DNA from: Propionibacteriaceae bacterium
Lineage (GTDB): Bacteria > Actinomycetota > Actinomycetes > Propionibacteriales > Propionibacteriaceae
DNA: 11,294 bases
NCBI GenBank assembly: GCA_031255975.1
Contig: JAIRRM010000078.1
Location: 1-11,294 of the forward strand
Direction: 5' to 3'
Position numbers and translations under genes: made by a program. Positions 1-7,120 of this stretch are shown one piece after another. Position 1 is the first letter of the stretch; every line of letters starts with the position of its first letter. The notes beneath the pieces were generated by a model. That model did not search any database. It was not told the DNA's origin and was given only the letters and a program-made list of their open reading frames with translations.

Positions 1-980
1 CCGTTCGCTAAGGCTCGTTCGGCCTCAATGGGATCGCTGATAGCTCCGCCGGCGGCGATGGGTATGCCGGAGAACTGCCGTACCTGAGTAGCAAACGGCA
101 AGGTATAACCGGAGGCGTCGGGACGTTCAGCCAGAGTGTTGCCGCCGGCGGCGATGTCCACCATGTCGGCTCCATCCATACGCATCAGCACCGCGAGCGA
201 CACCGCGTCAGAAGAAGTCCAGCCCCCGATGGCAAGGTCGCTGCCGGGGATACGTACCAGCAGTGGCCCATGCCAACTGATGCGTACCGCAGTGATGATC
301 TCGCGCAGCAGCCGTACCCGGTTGGAGTACACGCCGCCGTAACTGTCGGAACGTTTGTTGGTGAGCGGTGAGAGGAACTGGTGTACCAGGTAGCCGTCGG
401 CGGCGTTTATCTCCAGGCAGTCGAATCCGGCGCGTTCAGCGCGGCGGGCGGCGGAACTGAAATCGGTTACGACGCGATTGATGCCGCTGCGGGTGAGCAC
501 CTCCGGTACCGGCAATCCGGGGAAGGCGATGGCGGTGGGGGCCACCGTCTGCCAGGGCACCTCGGAGGCCACTCCCAGCGCGTTACCGCTGGACATGAGC
601 GGAGACGCTGCGGAACCCTTACGTCCGGCGTGGCTGAGTTGCAGGCAGATACGCACCGGGCCACGGCCTTTGTCGTCGATCGGTACCCGCACCGAATGGA
701 TGAAATCGATGATGTGCTTCCACGGCTCCACCTGTAGATCAGACCAGAGCCCCACATCCGCCAGTGTCACCCGCGCCGCCGGGTTGACGGCGGTGGGTTC
801 GGTGATTATCAGGCCAAAACCACCTTGTGCGAATGAACCGTAGTGAGCCAGATGCCAATCGGTTGGCATCCCGTCGCCGTAACGTGCCGAGTACTGCAAC
901 ACCGGTGCCGCCCAGGCGCGATTCGCCAGCCGAACCCCTCTGAGGTTCAGCGGTCGGAGTAGCAACGGCCTTGGCTTCAT
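1..980 (-). CDS. Old yellow enzyme family NADH:flavin oxidoreductase (YqjM-like), C-terminus cut by window edge
   Basis: This is the first 326 codons of an FMN-dependent TIM-barrel ene-reductase; the rest lies beyond the left edge. The start is ATG at 978-980, whose A is also the last base of the ettA stop codon, so the two genes are translationally coupled. The protein follows Bacillus YqjM closely: APVLQYSA near residues 25-32 (flavin region with conserved Tyr30), WHLAHY at 42-47, AVNPAAR at 64-70, QLSHAGRK at 114-121, FLSPLTNKRSDSYGG at 202-216, NRVRLLREI and LLVRIPGSD. Members usually reduce activated alkenes such as enones with NAD(P)H in the cytoplasm. Two oddities are visible. The canonical EIHAAHGYL segment reads EINAADGYL (Asn192, Asp195), so both ligand-binding His residues are gone. 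The redox-tuning Cys of YqjM (Cys26) is Leu28. The family assignment is firm; the physiological substrate is unknown. Confidence 0.92.
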   Translation of the reverse strand, partial: MKPRPLLLRPLNLRGVRLANRAWAAPVLQYSARYGDGMPTDWHLAHYGSFAQGGFGLIITEPTAVNPAARVTLADVGLWSDLQVEPWKHIIDFIHSVRVPIDDKGRGPVRICLQLSHAGRKGSAASPLMSSGNALGVASEVPWQTVAPTAIAFPGLPVPEVLTRSGINRVVTDFSSAARRAERAGFDCLEINAADGYLVHQFLSPLTNKRSDSYGGVYSNRVRLLREIITAVRISWHGPLLVRIPGSDLAIGGWTSSDAVSLAVLMRMDGADMVDIAAGGNTLAERPDASGYTLPFATQVRQFSGIPIAAGGAISDPIEAERALAN

Positions 981-2668
981 CAGTATCGGGTCAGTCTACG
1001 GTGTTTGCTGGCGTGTGGACGGGCGGCTTCCTCACCGAGACGCGCAACCTTGTTGGCCTCATAGTCGGCGTAGTTGCCCTCGTACCAGAACCACTGCGGT
1101 GTATTGCCGTCATCGCCATCCCCCTCCCAGGCGAGGATATGGGTCGCCACCCGGTCGAGGAACCAGCGGTCATGGCTGATTACCACGGCGCAGCCCGGAA
1201 ACTCCAAGAGGGCGTCCTCTAGCGATTGTAAGGTCTCCACGTCCAGATCGTTGGTCGGTTCGTCAAGTAGCAGCAGGTTGCCACCCTGTTTCAGGGTGAG
1301 GGCGAGGTTGAGGCGGTTACGTTCACCGCCCGAGAGCACTCCGGCGAGCTTTTGCTGATCCGGCCCCTTGAACCCGAATGATGCGACGTATGCCCGGCTC
1401 GGCACCTCGAAGTTGGCCACCTTGATGTGATCGAGGCCGTCGGAGACCACCTCCCACACGTTCTTCTTCCCGTCGATTCCGGCGCGCCCCTGATCGACAT
1501 AACTCAGCTTTACGGTTTCGCCGAGCTTGATGGTTCCGGAATCCGGGGTTTCCTCGCCGACACTCATCTTGAACAGGGTGGTCTTACCGACACCGTTAGG
1601 GCCGATGATGCCGACGATGCCCGCTTTCGGCAGATCGAAGCCGAGGCCGTCAAACAGCGCCCGGCCCTCGAAGCCCTTGACGATATTGTCAGCGACCAGC
1701 ACCACATTGCCAAGGCGGGGGCCGGGTGGGATATTGATCTCGGATACATCCAGTTTGCGAGAGCGTTCCGCCTCGGCTGCCAGTTCCTCGTAGCGGGCCA
1801 GGCGGGCTTTGTTCTTTGCTTGTCTGGCCTTCGGCGATGAGCGTACCCACTCCAGTTCGCGTTCCAGGATTTTGGCGCGCTTGGCGTCCTTCTGCCCCTC
1901 AATCTGCAAGCGTTTACGCTTGGTTTCGAGGTACGTGGAGTAGTTGCCCTCGTAGCCGATGAGCTGCCCGCGATCCACCTCGCAGATCCATCCCACCACG
2001 TTATCTAAGAAATAGCGGTCATGGGTGACGGCCAGTACTGCGCCGGGGTAGTTCTTCAAGTGGCCTTCCAGCCAGGCGACCGACTCGGCGTCCAGGTGGT
2101 TGGTTGGCTCATCGAGCAGCAACAGATCTGGCTGTTGCAGCAACAGCTTGCAGAGCGCCACACGGCGCCGCTCGCCGCCGGATAGCACATCCACCGGGGT
2201 ATCCCCAGGCGGGCACTGCAACGCATCCATCGCCTGTTCCAACTGCGAGTCGATGTCCCAAGCGTTGCGAGCGTCCAGTTCCGTTTGCAGCTCACCCATC
2301 TCGGCCAACAGCGTGTCGAAGTCGGCTTCCGGGTCGGCCATCGCCTCAGAGATTTCGTTGAAGCGCCGCAGCATCGTCTTGGTGGCGGCAACCGCTTCCT
2401 CGACATTCTCCAGCACCGTCTTGCCCTCGGTGAGTGGCGGCTCCTGTTGCAGGATGCCTACCGTCGCCTCTTTGGCCAACTGCGCTTCGCCGTTGTTGAT
2501 CGGCTCCAAGCCAGCCATCACTTTTAGCAGCGTGGACTTTCCGGCACCGTTCGGCCCGACGACACCGATCTTCGCATCCGGGTAGAAGGCCAGCGTGACG
2601 TTATCCAATATCACCTTCTCGCCCGCAGTCTTACGGACGTTCCGCATGGTGTAGATGAACTCCGCCAC
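980..2668 (-). CDS. ettA: ABC-F translation factor EttA (energy-dependent translational throttle A)
   Basis: This soluble protein has two ABC ATPase domains and no membrane segments. EttA binds the ribosomal E site and gates the first elongation steps according to ATP/ADP. Domain 1 has Walker A GPNGAGKST (38-46), signature LSGGE (162-166), Walker B LLLLDE with catalytic Glu187, and switch His216. Domain 2 has GPNGVGKTT (356-364), LSGGE (445-449), Glu470 and switch His499. Residues about 95-140 form the arm insertion of the EttA type. A charged linker rich in Lys, Arg and Glu (about 245-305) is the P-site tRNA-interacting motif region. The length of 562 aa is normal for EttA (about 555). The start is GTG at 2666-2668, with TAG immediately upstream in frame and a strong Shine-Dalgarno 8 nt away. 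It lies 174 bp downstream of the SSB gene. A C-terminal extension rich in Lys, Arg and His (about 550-562) is the only departure I see. Confidence 0.95.
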   Translation of the reverse strand: MAEFIYTMRNVRKTAGEKVILDNVTLAFYPDAKIGVVGPNGAGKSTLLKVMAGLEPINNGEAQLAKEATVGILQQEPPLTEGKTVLENVEEAVAATKTMLRRFNEISEAMADPEADFDTLLAEMGELQTELDARNAWDIDSQLEQAMDALQCPPGDTPVDVLSGGERRRVALCKLLLQQPDLLLLDEPTNHLDAESVAWLEGHLKNYPGAVLAVTHDRYFLDNVVGWICEVDRGQLIGYEGNYSTYLETKRKRLQIEGQKDAKRAKILERELEWVRSSPKARQAKNKARLARYEELAAEAERSRKLDVSEINIPPGPRLGNVVLVADNIVKGFEGRALFDGLGFDLPKAGIVGIIGPNGVGKTTLFKMSVGEETPDSGTIKLGETVKLSYVDQGRAGIDGKKNVWEVVSDGLDHIKVANFEVPSRAYVASFGFKGPDQQKLAGVLSGGERNRLNLALTLKQGGNLLLLDEPTNDLDVETLQSLEDALLEFPGCAVVISHDRWFLDRVATHILAWEGDGDDGNTPQWFWYEGNYADYEANKVARLGEEAARPHASKHRRLTRY

Positions 2669-2676
2669 CTAGTGCC

Positions 2677-2684
2677 CCTCTCCT
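2677..2684 (-). promoter_or_regulatory. Ribosome binding site of ettA
   Basis: The minus strand reads AGGAGAGG, followed by 8 nt and then GTG. This is the best Shine-Dalgarno match in the window. It fixes the non-ATG start of ettA, because a TAG stop sits directly before the GTG in the same frame. Confidence 0.75.
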
Positions 2685-2687
2685 GGT

Positions 2688-2769
2688 TGGCATACCTGTT
2701 TACGCGATGGACGGTCAACGGCCCTGGATAGGGCGCATTCCGACCACATAAGTATGCCAGCCAATTGGC
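2688..2769. repeat. Inverted repeat and palindrome in the ssb-ettA gap
   Basis: TGGCATAC (2688-2695) and GTATGCCA (2752-2759) form a perfect 8-bp inverted repeat separated by 56 bp. It abuts a perfect 10-bp palindrome, GCCAATTGGC (2760-2769). Neither is followed by a T run on the minus strand, so this is not a canonical intrinsic terminator. It may be a regulator site or mRNA structure between ssb and ettA. Confidence 0.4.
2689..2718 (-). promoter_or_regulatory. Possible ettA promoter
   Basis: The minus strand carries TTGACC (2713-2718), an 18-bp spacer and TATGCC (2689-2694), ending about 20 bp before the ettA start. The -35 match is good and the -10 match is weak (3 of 6). It could give EttA expression independent of the SSB gene upstream, but read-through from the ssb promoter is equally possible. 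The -10 overlaps one arm of the inverted repeat at 2688-2759. Confidence 0.25.
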
Positions 2770-2842
2770 AGCCGAATGGCATCAGGTTGCGCTGCGACGC
2801 CACCTGGTCACGGGGAAGCCCGCGTGTCTTGTGCGGTTGGAT

Positions 2843-3355
2843 TCATGTTGCCAACTCCGTCACGGCTTCGGCGCTGGTGCCAGGGCTGCTATCGTAATCC
2901 GTCGTGTCACCTTCGGGTGGCTCGGTATAACCGGTGAACTCCGCTGTCGCCATCTCGATGTTGGCCTCAGCGGGCGCGGCTTCGGTAGTTGGTTCCGCCG
3001 GACGGGCTCTACTCACCCGATTAAATGTGGACGTGCCCCAGGTCACGTCATGTCCGGCGGTGGTGGCGTCTAGATAGAGGTAATAGTTGATACGGCCCTC
3101 TCGCTCATACTTCCGGGTACGTACTCGCCCGGTGACCAGCACCGGATCACCCTTACGGAATGATGCTCGCACCCCCTCGGCGAGCCTGCCGGAACAGCGT
3201 ACTGTCATCCAGGTGGTTTCGTCGTCCTGCCAGCCACCGCTGCGCCACACCCGTGGCGTACACCCCAGCCGGAAGCTGGCGCTCTGGTAGCCGTCATGTT
3301 GCCGGAAGTCCACCTCGCCACCGACCAGTCCGTTCATCGTGATTATCGAATCCAT
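2843..3355 (-). CDS. Single-stranded DNA-binding protein paralogue (SSBb-like) without acidic C-terminal tip
   Basis: This 170-aa protein has an N-terminal OB-fold of the bacterial SSB family (about residues 3-105). The family features visible are TMNGLVGGEVDFR at the start, the aromatic strand TTWMTVRC (47-54), FRKGDPVLVTGRVRTRKYE (67-84) and YYLYLDATTAG (91-101). The tail (106-170) is low complexity and rich in Ala, Glu, Thr and Pro. It ends in TELAT rather than the DDDIPF-type tip by which housekeeping SSB recruits repair and replication proteins. Together with the position directly upstream of ettA, this points to the accessory actinobacterial SSB paralogue (as I recall, Rv2478c beside Rv2477c) rather than the essential ssb, which normally sits between rpsF and rpsR. 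The start is ATG at 3353-3355, and AAAGG about 8 nt upstream is the likely ribosome binding site. It probably binds ssDNA in a specialised context such as stress or recombination. Confidence 0.88.
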   Translation of the reverse strand: MDSIITMNGLVGGEVDFRQHDGYQSASFRLGCTPRVWRSGGWQDDETTWMTVRCSGRLAEGVRASFRKGDPVLVTGRVRTRKYEREGRINYYLYLDATTAGHDVTWGTSTFNRVSRARPAEPTTEAAPAEANIEMATAEFTGYTEPPEGDTTDYDSSPGTSAEAVTELAT

Positions 3356-3438
3356 AGCTTTTGCCTTTCGCTTCGAGACGCACTACTGCGTGTCTTCGTG
3401 CTGTCTCTAGTCGGCGAAAAGGCAAACCGGCCAGCGAA
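3356..3438 (-). promoter_or_regulatory. Structured 5' leader of the SSB-paralogue mRNA, hairpin burying its ribosome binding site
   Basis: In the minus-strand transcript, TTTGCCTTTTCGC (3414-3426) can pair with GCGAAAGGCAAA (3360-3371). This gives 12 base pairs with a single bulged base. The downstream arm contains AAAGG, the only Shine-Dalgarno-like sequence before the ssb ATG, and ends 4 nt before that ATG. The enclosed 42 nt form a smaller hairpin (arms 3376-3382 and 3387-3395, tetraloop 3383-3386). The leader length of about 83 nt assumes transcription starts near 3438, as the promoter predicts. The pairing is directly visible; a regulatory role (translational control, RNA thermometer, protein-binding leader) is inferred. 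It matches no riboswitch class I know. Confidence 0.5.
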
Positions 3439-3444
3439 TCCGAA

Positions 3445-3473
3445 ATTGTGGATAACTATTTCCACCTCGTCAA
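3445..3473 (-). promoter_or_regulatory. Sigma70-type promoter of the SSB-paralogue gene
   Basis: The minus strand reads TTGACG (3468-3473; 5 of 6 to consensus), a 17-bp spacer and CACAAT (3445-3450; 4 of 6). This is the best promoter match I found in the window, and it lies in a locally AT-rich patch. Predicted transcription starts near 3438, about 83 nt before the ssb ATG. One DnaA box overlaps its -10 element and another ends 2 bp upstream of its -35. Confidence 0.55.
3447..3455 (-). promoter_or_regulatory. DnaA box 1 (perfect TTATCCACA), overlapping the -10
   Basis: The minus strand reads TTATCCACA, a perfect match to the consensus box bound by the replication initiator DnaA. It covers the end of the spacer and four bases of the -10 element (3445-3450), so bound DnaA would be expected to block RNA polymerase. 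Confidence 0.6.
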
Positions 3474-3475
3474 CC

Positions 3476-3484
3476 TGTGGATAA
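3476..3484 (-). promoter_or_regulatory. DnaA box 2 (perfect TTATCCACA), just upstream of the -35
   Basis: This is a second perfect TTATCCACA in the same orientation, 29 bp from box 1; the shared direct repeat extends to GTTATCCACA. It ends 2 bp before the TTGACG element. A perfect 9-mer is expected less than 0.1 times by chance in both strands of a window this size, so two within 40 bp is unlikely to be accidental. Confidence 0.6.
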
Positions 3485-3539
3485 CTCGCCCAGCGGTACT
3501 GGCGCAAGCGTACGGCCCAGACGTGGCCAATTGGGCAAG

Positions 3540-5183
3540 CTACGGCAACGCTCGGGCCAACGCGGCGACAAATCGGGCGTAACGCTCCAATTCGGTGTTC
3601 ACCGGAATGAGCACCGCTTGGTCAGCGACCCGGCGTACCGATTGCTGTAGCGCCGCGGTGGCTTTGGCGGCGCGGTTGTTGGCAGATATTCGCACTCCGA
3701 AGCTGACCAACAGCCCCAACAAAAACCCGGCTAGCAGCGCTCCGCCGAACAACCAGGTCGGCACCGGTGTGTCATGCCACATCGGGCGAGGCAGCGGTTT
3801 CATCCCGAAGTATTCGGTGATCGGCCCAGACCCCAGCCAAGCCAGCCCTAACACGGCAATGGCTAGTAACCCCCACTGCAACACACGCACCAAGCGCCAC
3901 CAGCCGATAGCGGCAGACGTTCCCAGGTCGGTGGTGGCGACGGCGGCGTCCAACTCATCAGACAATGCGGCCTCATGCGACAGGCTCGCTTGCCGGATGG
4001 CTTTTGCCCAGCCCAGGCTGAGGCCGGGTGACACGTCATCGGACAGATCGCGTAGCGCGGTACTCACCTGGGCGCGTTGTACGTCGGACGAGCGTAGCGC
4101 AGTACGTTGCGCCGTGTTATCGGCGGCGTTGACGGTGGAATCCGAGGTAGCCGTGACTCTGGTTCCGGGCAGCAACGCCCCCAAATGCAATCGTTTAAGC
4201 GGGTCGGGGCGCAGTCTTCCGATCCAGGAGAGCAGCGGCCAGCCTGTCGCCACGCCGCCGCGGATTCGGGTGGATTGTCGTACCGCATCCGAGACCTGAG
4301 CAACCCCGGCGGCAGACGATAACGCGGCGACCAACTTCCCGGCCCGCTCGTCCGACACCCGCCGATTGCGATTCCGGTTGAGATCGCCGGAGAGTGCCAA
4401 CGCACCGGCCTCCACATCGTGCAGCAGTCTGGCGGCCGCCAGCCGCTTCGTCTTCACCAGCGCCGCCACCTCGGCTTGCAATGCTGCCACACCGTCGCCG
4501 GTCAGCGCCGAGGTGGTCAACACCTTAGCCTTGTCAAGCCCTTCCGCACTCAACAGAGTGCGCAGATGTTCCCGGGCTGCCGCCAGATCGATGGGGGAGA
4601 GCTTGTCGGATTGGTTCAGCACCACCAGCATTACGTCCGCGTACGCACTGAAACGACTCAGATACCCCTCATGCAGCGCGTTGTCGGCGTACTTCTGCGG
4701 ATCGAGCACCCAGATCAGTCCATCGACCAACCTAACCAGCCGATCCACCTCGGTACGGTGTGACACCGCAGTGGAGTCATGATCCGGTAAATCGAGCAGC
4801 ACCAGACCGTCCAGCTGGGTGGCTCCGGCGTCCAGTCGGTGCCGGAGCGGTACCTCCATCCAGTCCAGCAGATCATCAGGCATGGTTCGGCCCCAGACGG
4901 CGGCCATGGCGCGCCCGGTGGTGGGACGTTTCACCCCAGGCAGCGCTAGCTGTGTACCGGAGATGGCGTTGAACAGGCTGGATTTGCCGGAGCCGGTGGC
5001 CCCAGCCAACGCGATAACGGTGTGGTCGCCCGAGAACGCCAAGCGGCGATCTACCTGACGGGTGGCGCGCAATGCCTGGGCTACGTCGGCTTCTGGGCTC
5101 CGGCCCGCGGCGTACCCGGCGGCCTCTCGCAGTGCGGCGGCCCGATTAGCGAGTAGGGATGAAACGGGGAGCTTGGTTGTCAT
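3540..5183 (-). CDS. Dynamin-like membrane GTPase, second of a tandem pair (Streptomyces DynB type)
   Basis: This is a 547-aa GTPase anchored in the membrane. The G domain occupies about residues 50-250: P-loop GATGSGKSS (61-69), PTTGR (87-91) with the switch I Thr, G3 DLPDHDS (131-137) and G4 NQSD (190-193). A long helical middle (about 250-425) follows. Two hydrophobic segments at about 431-451 and 475-496 flank a short Pro-rich loop, and a basic, Ala-rich C-terminal helix comes after them. This architecture resembles the actinobacterial DynA/DynB dynamin-like proteins; in Streptomyces these act at sporulation septa and stabilise FtsZ rings. The start ATG (5181-5183) overlaps the stop of the preceding GTPase gene as ATGA, which implies coupled translation and probably a heteromeric complex. 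The exact role here is inferred from that resemblance; a general GTPase of the Era/HSR1 superfamily is the fallback reading. Confidence 0.85.
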   Translation of the reverse strand: MTTKLPVSSLLANRAAALREAAGYAAGRSPEADVAQALRATRQVDRRLAFSGDHTVIALAGATGSGKSSLFNAISGTQLALPGVKRPTTGRAMAAVWGRTMPDDLLDWMEVPLRHRLDAGATQLDGLVLLDLPDHDSTAVSHRTEVDRLVRLVDGLIWVLDPQKYADNALHEGYLSRFSAYADVMLVVLNQSDKLSPIDLAAAREHLRTLLSAEGLDKAKVLTTSALTGDGVAALQAEVAALVKTKRLAAARLLHDVEAGALALSGDLNRNRNRRVSDERAGKLVAALSSAAGVAQVSDAVRQSTRIRGGVATGWPLLSWIGRLRPDPLKRLHLGALLPGTRVTATSDSTVNAADNTAQRTALRSSDVQRAQVSTALRDLSDDVSPGLSLGWAKAIRQASLSHEAALSDELDAAVATTDLGTSAAIGWWRLVRVLQWGLLAIAVLGLAWLGSGPITEYFGMKPLPRPMWHDTPVPTWLFGGALLAGFLLGLLVSFGVRISANNRAAKATAALQQSVRRVADQAVLIPVNTELERYARFVAALARALP

Positions 5184-7099
5184 GCCGGCTCACCGTCCTC
5201 GTCATCCTCCGGCGACTGTGGGGCAGGCACATCGGTTATCTCCGTAAGGTCGGTCGCATCCAGGTCGATCACGATAGGGTCGTCTTCTACCAACTCGGCA
5301 TCCACGATGTCGTCGTCTTCTGGTTCCAATCGAATCGGTGCCGTGATCGATAGGAGTTCATCCTGCGGGGGCAGTTCGTTTGGCCCGCGACCCCCACTGC
5401 CAAGTTCGTGTTCACGGCGCAACTCTTTGATCGCCTCGGTGATCTTACGCAACCGTCTGGGTTGCCGGGTGTCGAGACCCAACCCGTCCAATACCACGGT
5501 GAAGCGTGCTAATTCTCCGGCCAGTAGCCCTTGCACTCGGGCAGCGAGGTCATCGCGGGCCGTCTGCGCCAGAGTTCTGACGGCGGTGTCGCCGAAGATG
5601 GACTCCAGCAGTTTCTGTGCCAATACGGTGGTACCACCGGCCACGCCCACCTCCGCGCCGGTCAGCCCGCCGGTGTTGGCGAAAATGAACAGCATCAGCG
5701 CCGCCCCAATGCCGTTCACGCCAGCGGCGGCGATACGGGCGGTGTTGCGTTTGGTTTTGCCCTCACTCGCCACCAGTTCGAGCACATCCGACTGCCATTC
5801 GCGGATGGTACGGGCCACCGCATCCTGGTAATGCGTCGACGAGCGGGCCAATTCTGGATGGGAGGTTATCAGATCGCGCCCGGCGGGGCTGCTTCCCCAC
5901 ACATCGGCTGCCCGTTCGGCGGCCGCGTCTCCAGCCTCGGTGAGTAGCGCCTCCAGGCCAGAACCCGCCGCCAACTGCACCTGGGCACCTGCCTGGGGCT
6001 GGGTGCGGAACAACCCGGAAAGCTTGTCTTTCAGCCACGACACTTTGGCGTCAATCGCTTTGCTGAACTCGGAAGTGCCGACATACTCATGCCAGCGAGA
6101 CAACACTTCACCACGCAGCAGGCTGCCATCAGACACCTGCGCCGCCACCACCCGGGCGGCTTCCTGGTAGGCGGCGGTGGCGTCTTCCCCCAATGTGGTG
6201 GCGGCGTTCACTTGGTCGTCTATCGCCAGCGCCACAGCCTGCACTTTTTGGACGACGTTGCCGATGGCACCGTCCAGGGTCTGCGCCACTACGGCGCGCC
6301 GTTCGTTCGCATCAGTCGCCAGGGCTGCCAGCCAGGCGCGCAGTTCGGCGACGACCGCATCGGGCAGTAACCCTGCGGCATCCGTGGTTGTCTCGGGGAT
6401 CACGAACTCTGGCACCTGGGCGAGACCCCGTTCGTCCATCATTCGCCGTAGGTCGGCGGGCACGATGGTTACGGCCTCGGGCGGTACCCGGTTCAACACC
6501 ACCGCCATGGCCACCGCGCGATCGGCGGCGGCGGTGAGGAAGTCCCACGGCACCGCGTCGGAGTAGCGGGCGGCGGAGGTGACGAACAGCCATAGGTCGG
6601 CGGCGGCCAGCAGAGTGTCCGCCAGGGCGCGGTTCGTGGAAACCACCGAGTCGATGTCGGGCGCGTCCAACAGCGCTAGTCCCAGCGGCAGACTGGGCTC
6701 TGATACCAACTGCAACGCGGTGGGGGTGTCGGATTGGGCGCGGGTACGGGTGAGCCCCGCCAATATGCGATCGTCATCGAACCAGTGTTCGTCGCCCGGG
6801 TGGTACACCAATACCGGTGATTTGGTGGTGGGGCGCAGCACGCCGGGGCGGGTAACCACCCGCGCCAGCAATGAATTGACCAGCGTGGACTTTCCGGCTC
6901 CGGTGGAACCGCCGACGACTGCCAACAGGGGAGCTTCCAGGTTTGCCAACCGAGGCAGCACATAATCACCCAGCTGTCCCGACACCTTACGCGCCGTGGT
7001 CACTGTGGCTGCGGCATCCGGTAGTGGGAGCGGCAGTGAGACCTGCGTCAATTCGCGGCGTAACTCCTTAAGGGAGTGTTCGAGCCCTGCCGCCATCAT
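5180..7099 (-). CDS. Dynamin-like membrane GTPase, first of a tandem pair (Streptomyces DynA type), acidic tail
   Basis: This is a 639-aa protein with an N-terminal G domain: P-loop GGSTGAGKST (63-72), RPTT (89-92) and G3 DAPDID (145-150). The G4 position reads NRVP (203-206) instead of N/T-K-x-D, so base recognition is degenerate. A long helical stalk (about 265-450) leads to a hydrophobic, Gly-rich stretch (about 455-500) that likely dips into or crosses the membrane. A further helix follows, then a very acidic tail (about 592-639) rich in Asp and Glu. The gene starts 21 bp after the PrsW-family gene and overlaps the next GTPase gene by 4 bp. The start may be the first ATG (7097-7099) or the adjacent second ATG (7094-7096). 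AAGGA at 7104-7108 is 4 nt from the first and 7 nt from the second, which favours the second. It likely partners with the downstream GTPase in membrane remodelling. Confidence 0.85.
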   Translation of the reverse strand: MMAAGLEHSLKELRRELTQVSLPLPLPDAAATVTTARKVSGQLGDYVLPRLANLEAPLLAVVGGSTGAGKSTLVNSLLARVVTRPGVLRPTTKSPVLVYHPGDEHWFDDDRILAGLTRTRAQSDTPTALQLVSEPSLPLGLALLDAPDIDSVVSTNRALADTLLAAADLWLFVTSAARYSDAVPWDFLTAAADRAVAMAVVLNRVPPEAVTIVPADLRRMMDERGLAQVPEFVIPETTTDAAGLLPDAVVAELRAWLAALATDANERRAVVAQTLDGAIGNVVQKVQAVALAIDDQVNAATTLGEDATAAYQEAARVVAAQVSDGSLLRGEVLSRWHEYVGTSEFSKAIDAKVSWLKDKLSGLFRTQPQAGAQVQLAAGSGLEALLTEAGDAAAERAADVWGSSPAGRDLITSHPELARSSTHYQDAVARTIREWQSDVLELVASEGKTKRNTARIAAAGVNGIGAALMLFIFANTGGLTGAEVGVAGGTTVLAQKLLESIFGDTAVRTLAQTARDDLAARVQGLLAGELARFTVVLDGLGLDTRQPRRLRKITEAIKELRREHELGSGGRGPNELPPQDELLSITAPIRLEPEDDDIVDAELVEDDPIVIDLDATDLTEITDVPAPQSPEDDEDGEPA

Positions 7100-7120
7100 C
7101 TGTTCCTTACGCCTGGAGCC

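Noticed and set aside
3445..3484. A replication origin, because of the two DnaA boxes
   Set aside because: Only two boxes, no long AT-rich unwinding region, and no dnaA, dnaN or rpmH nearby. A promoter-control role fits better.
3515..3536. Terminator after the second GTPase gene (GCCCA/TGGGC)
   Set aside because: Only a 5-bp stem with a 12-nt loop and no U tract; too weak to call.
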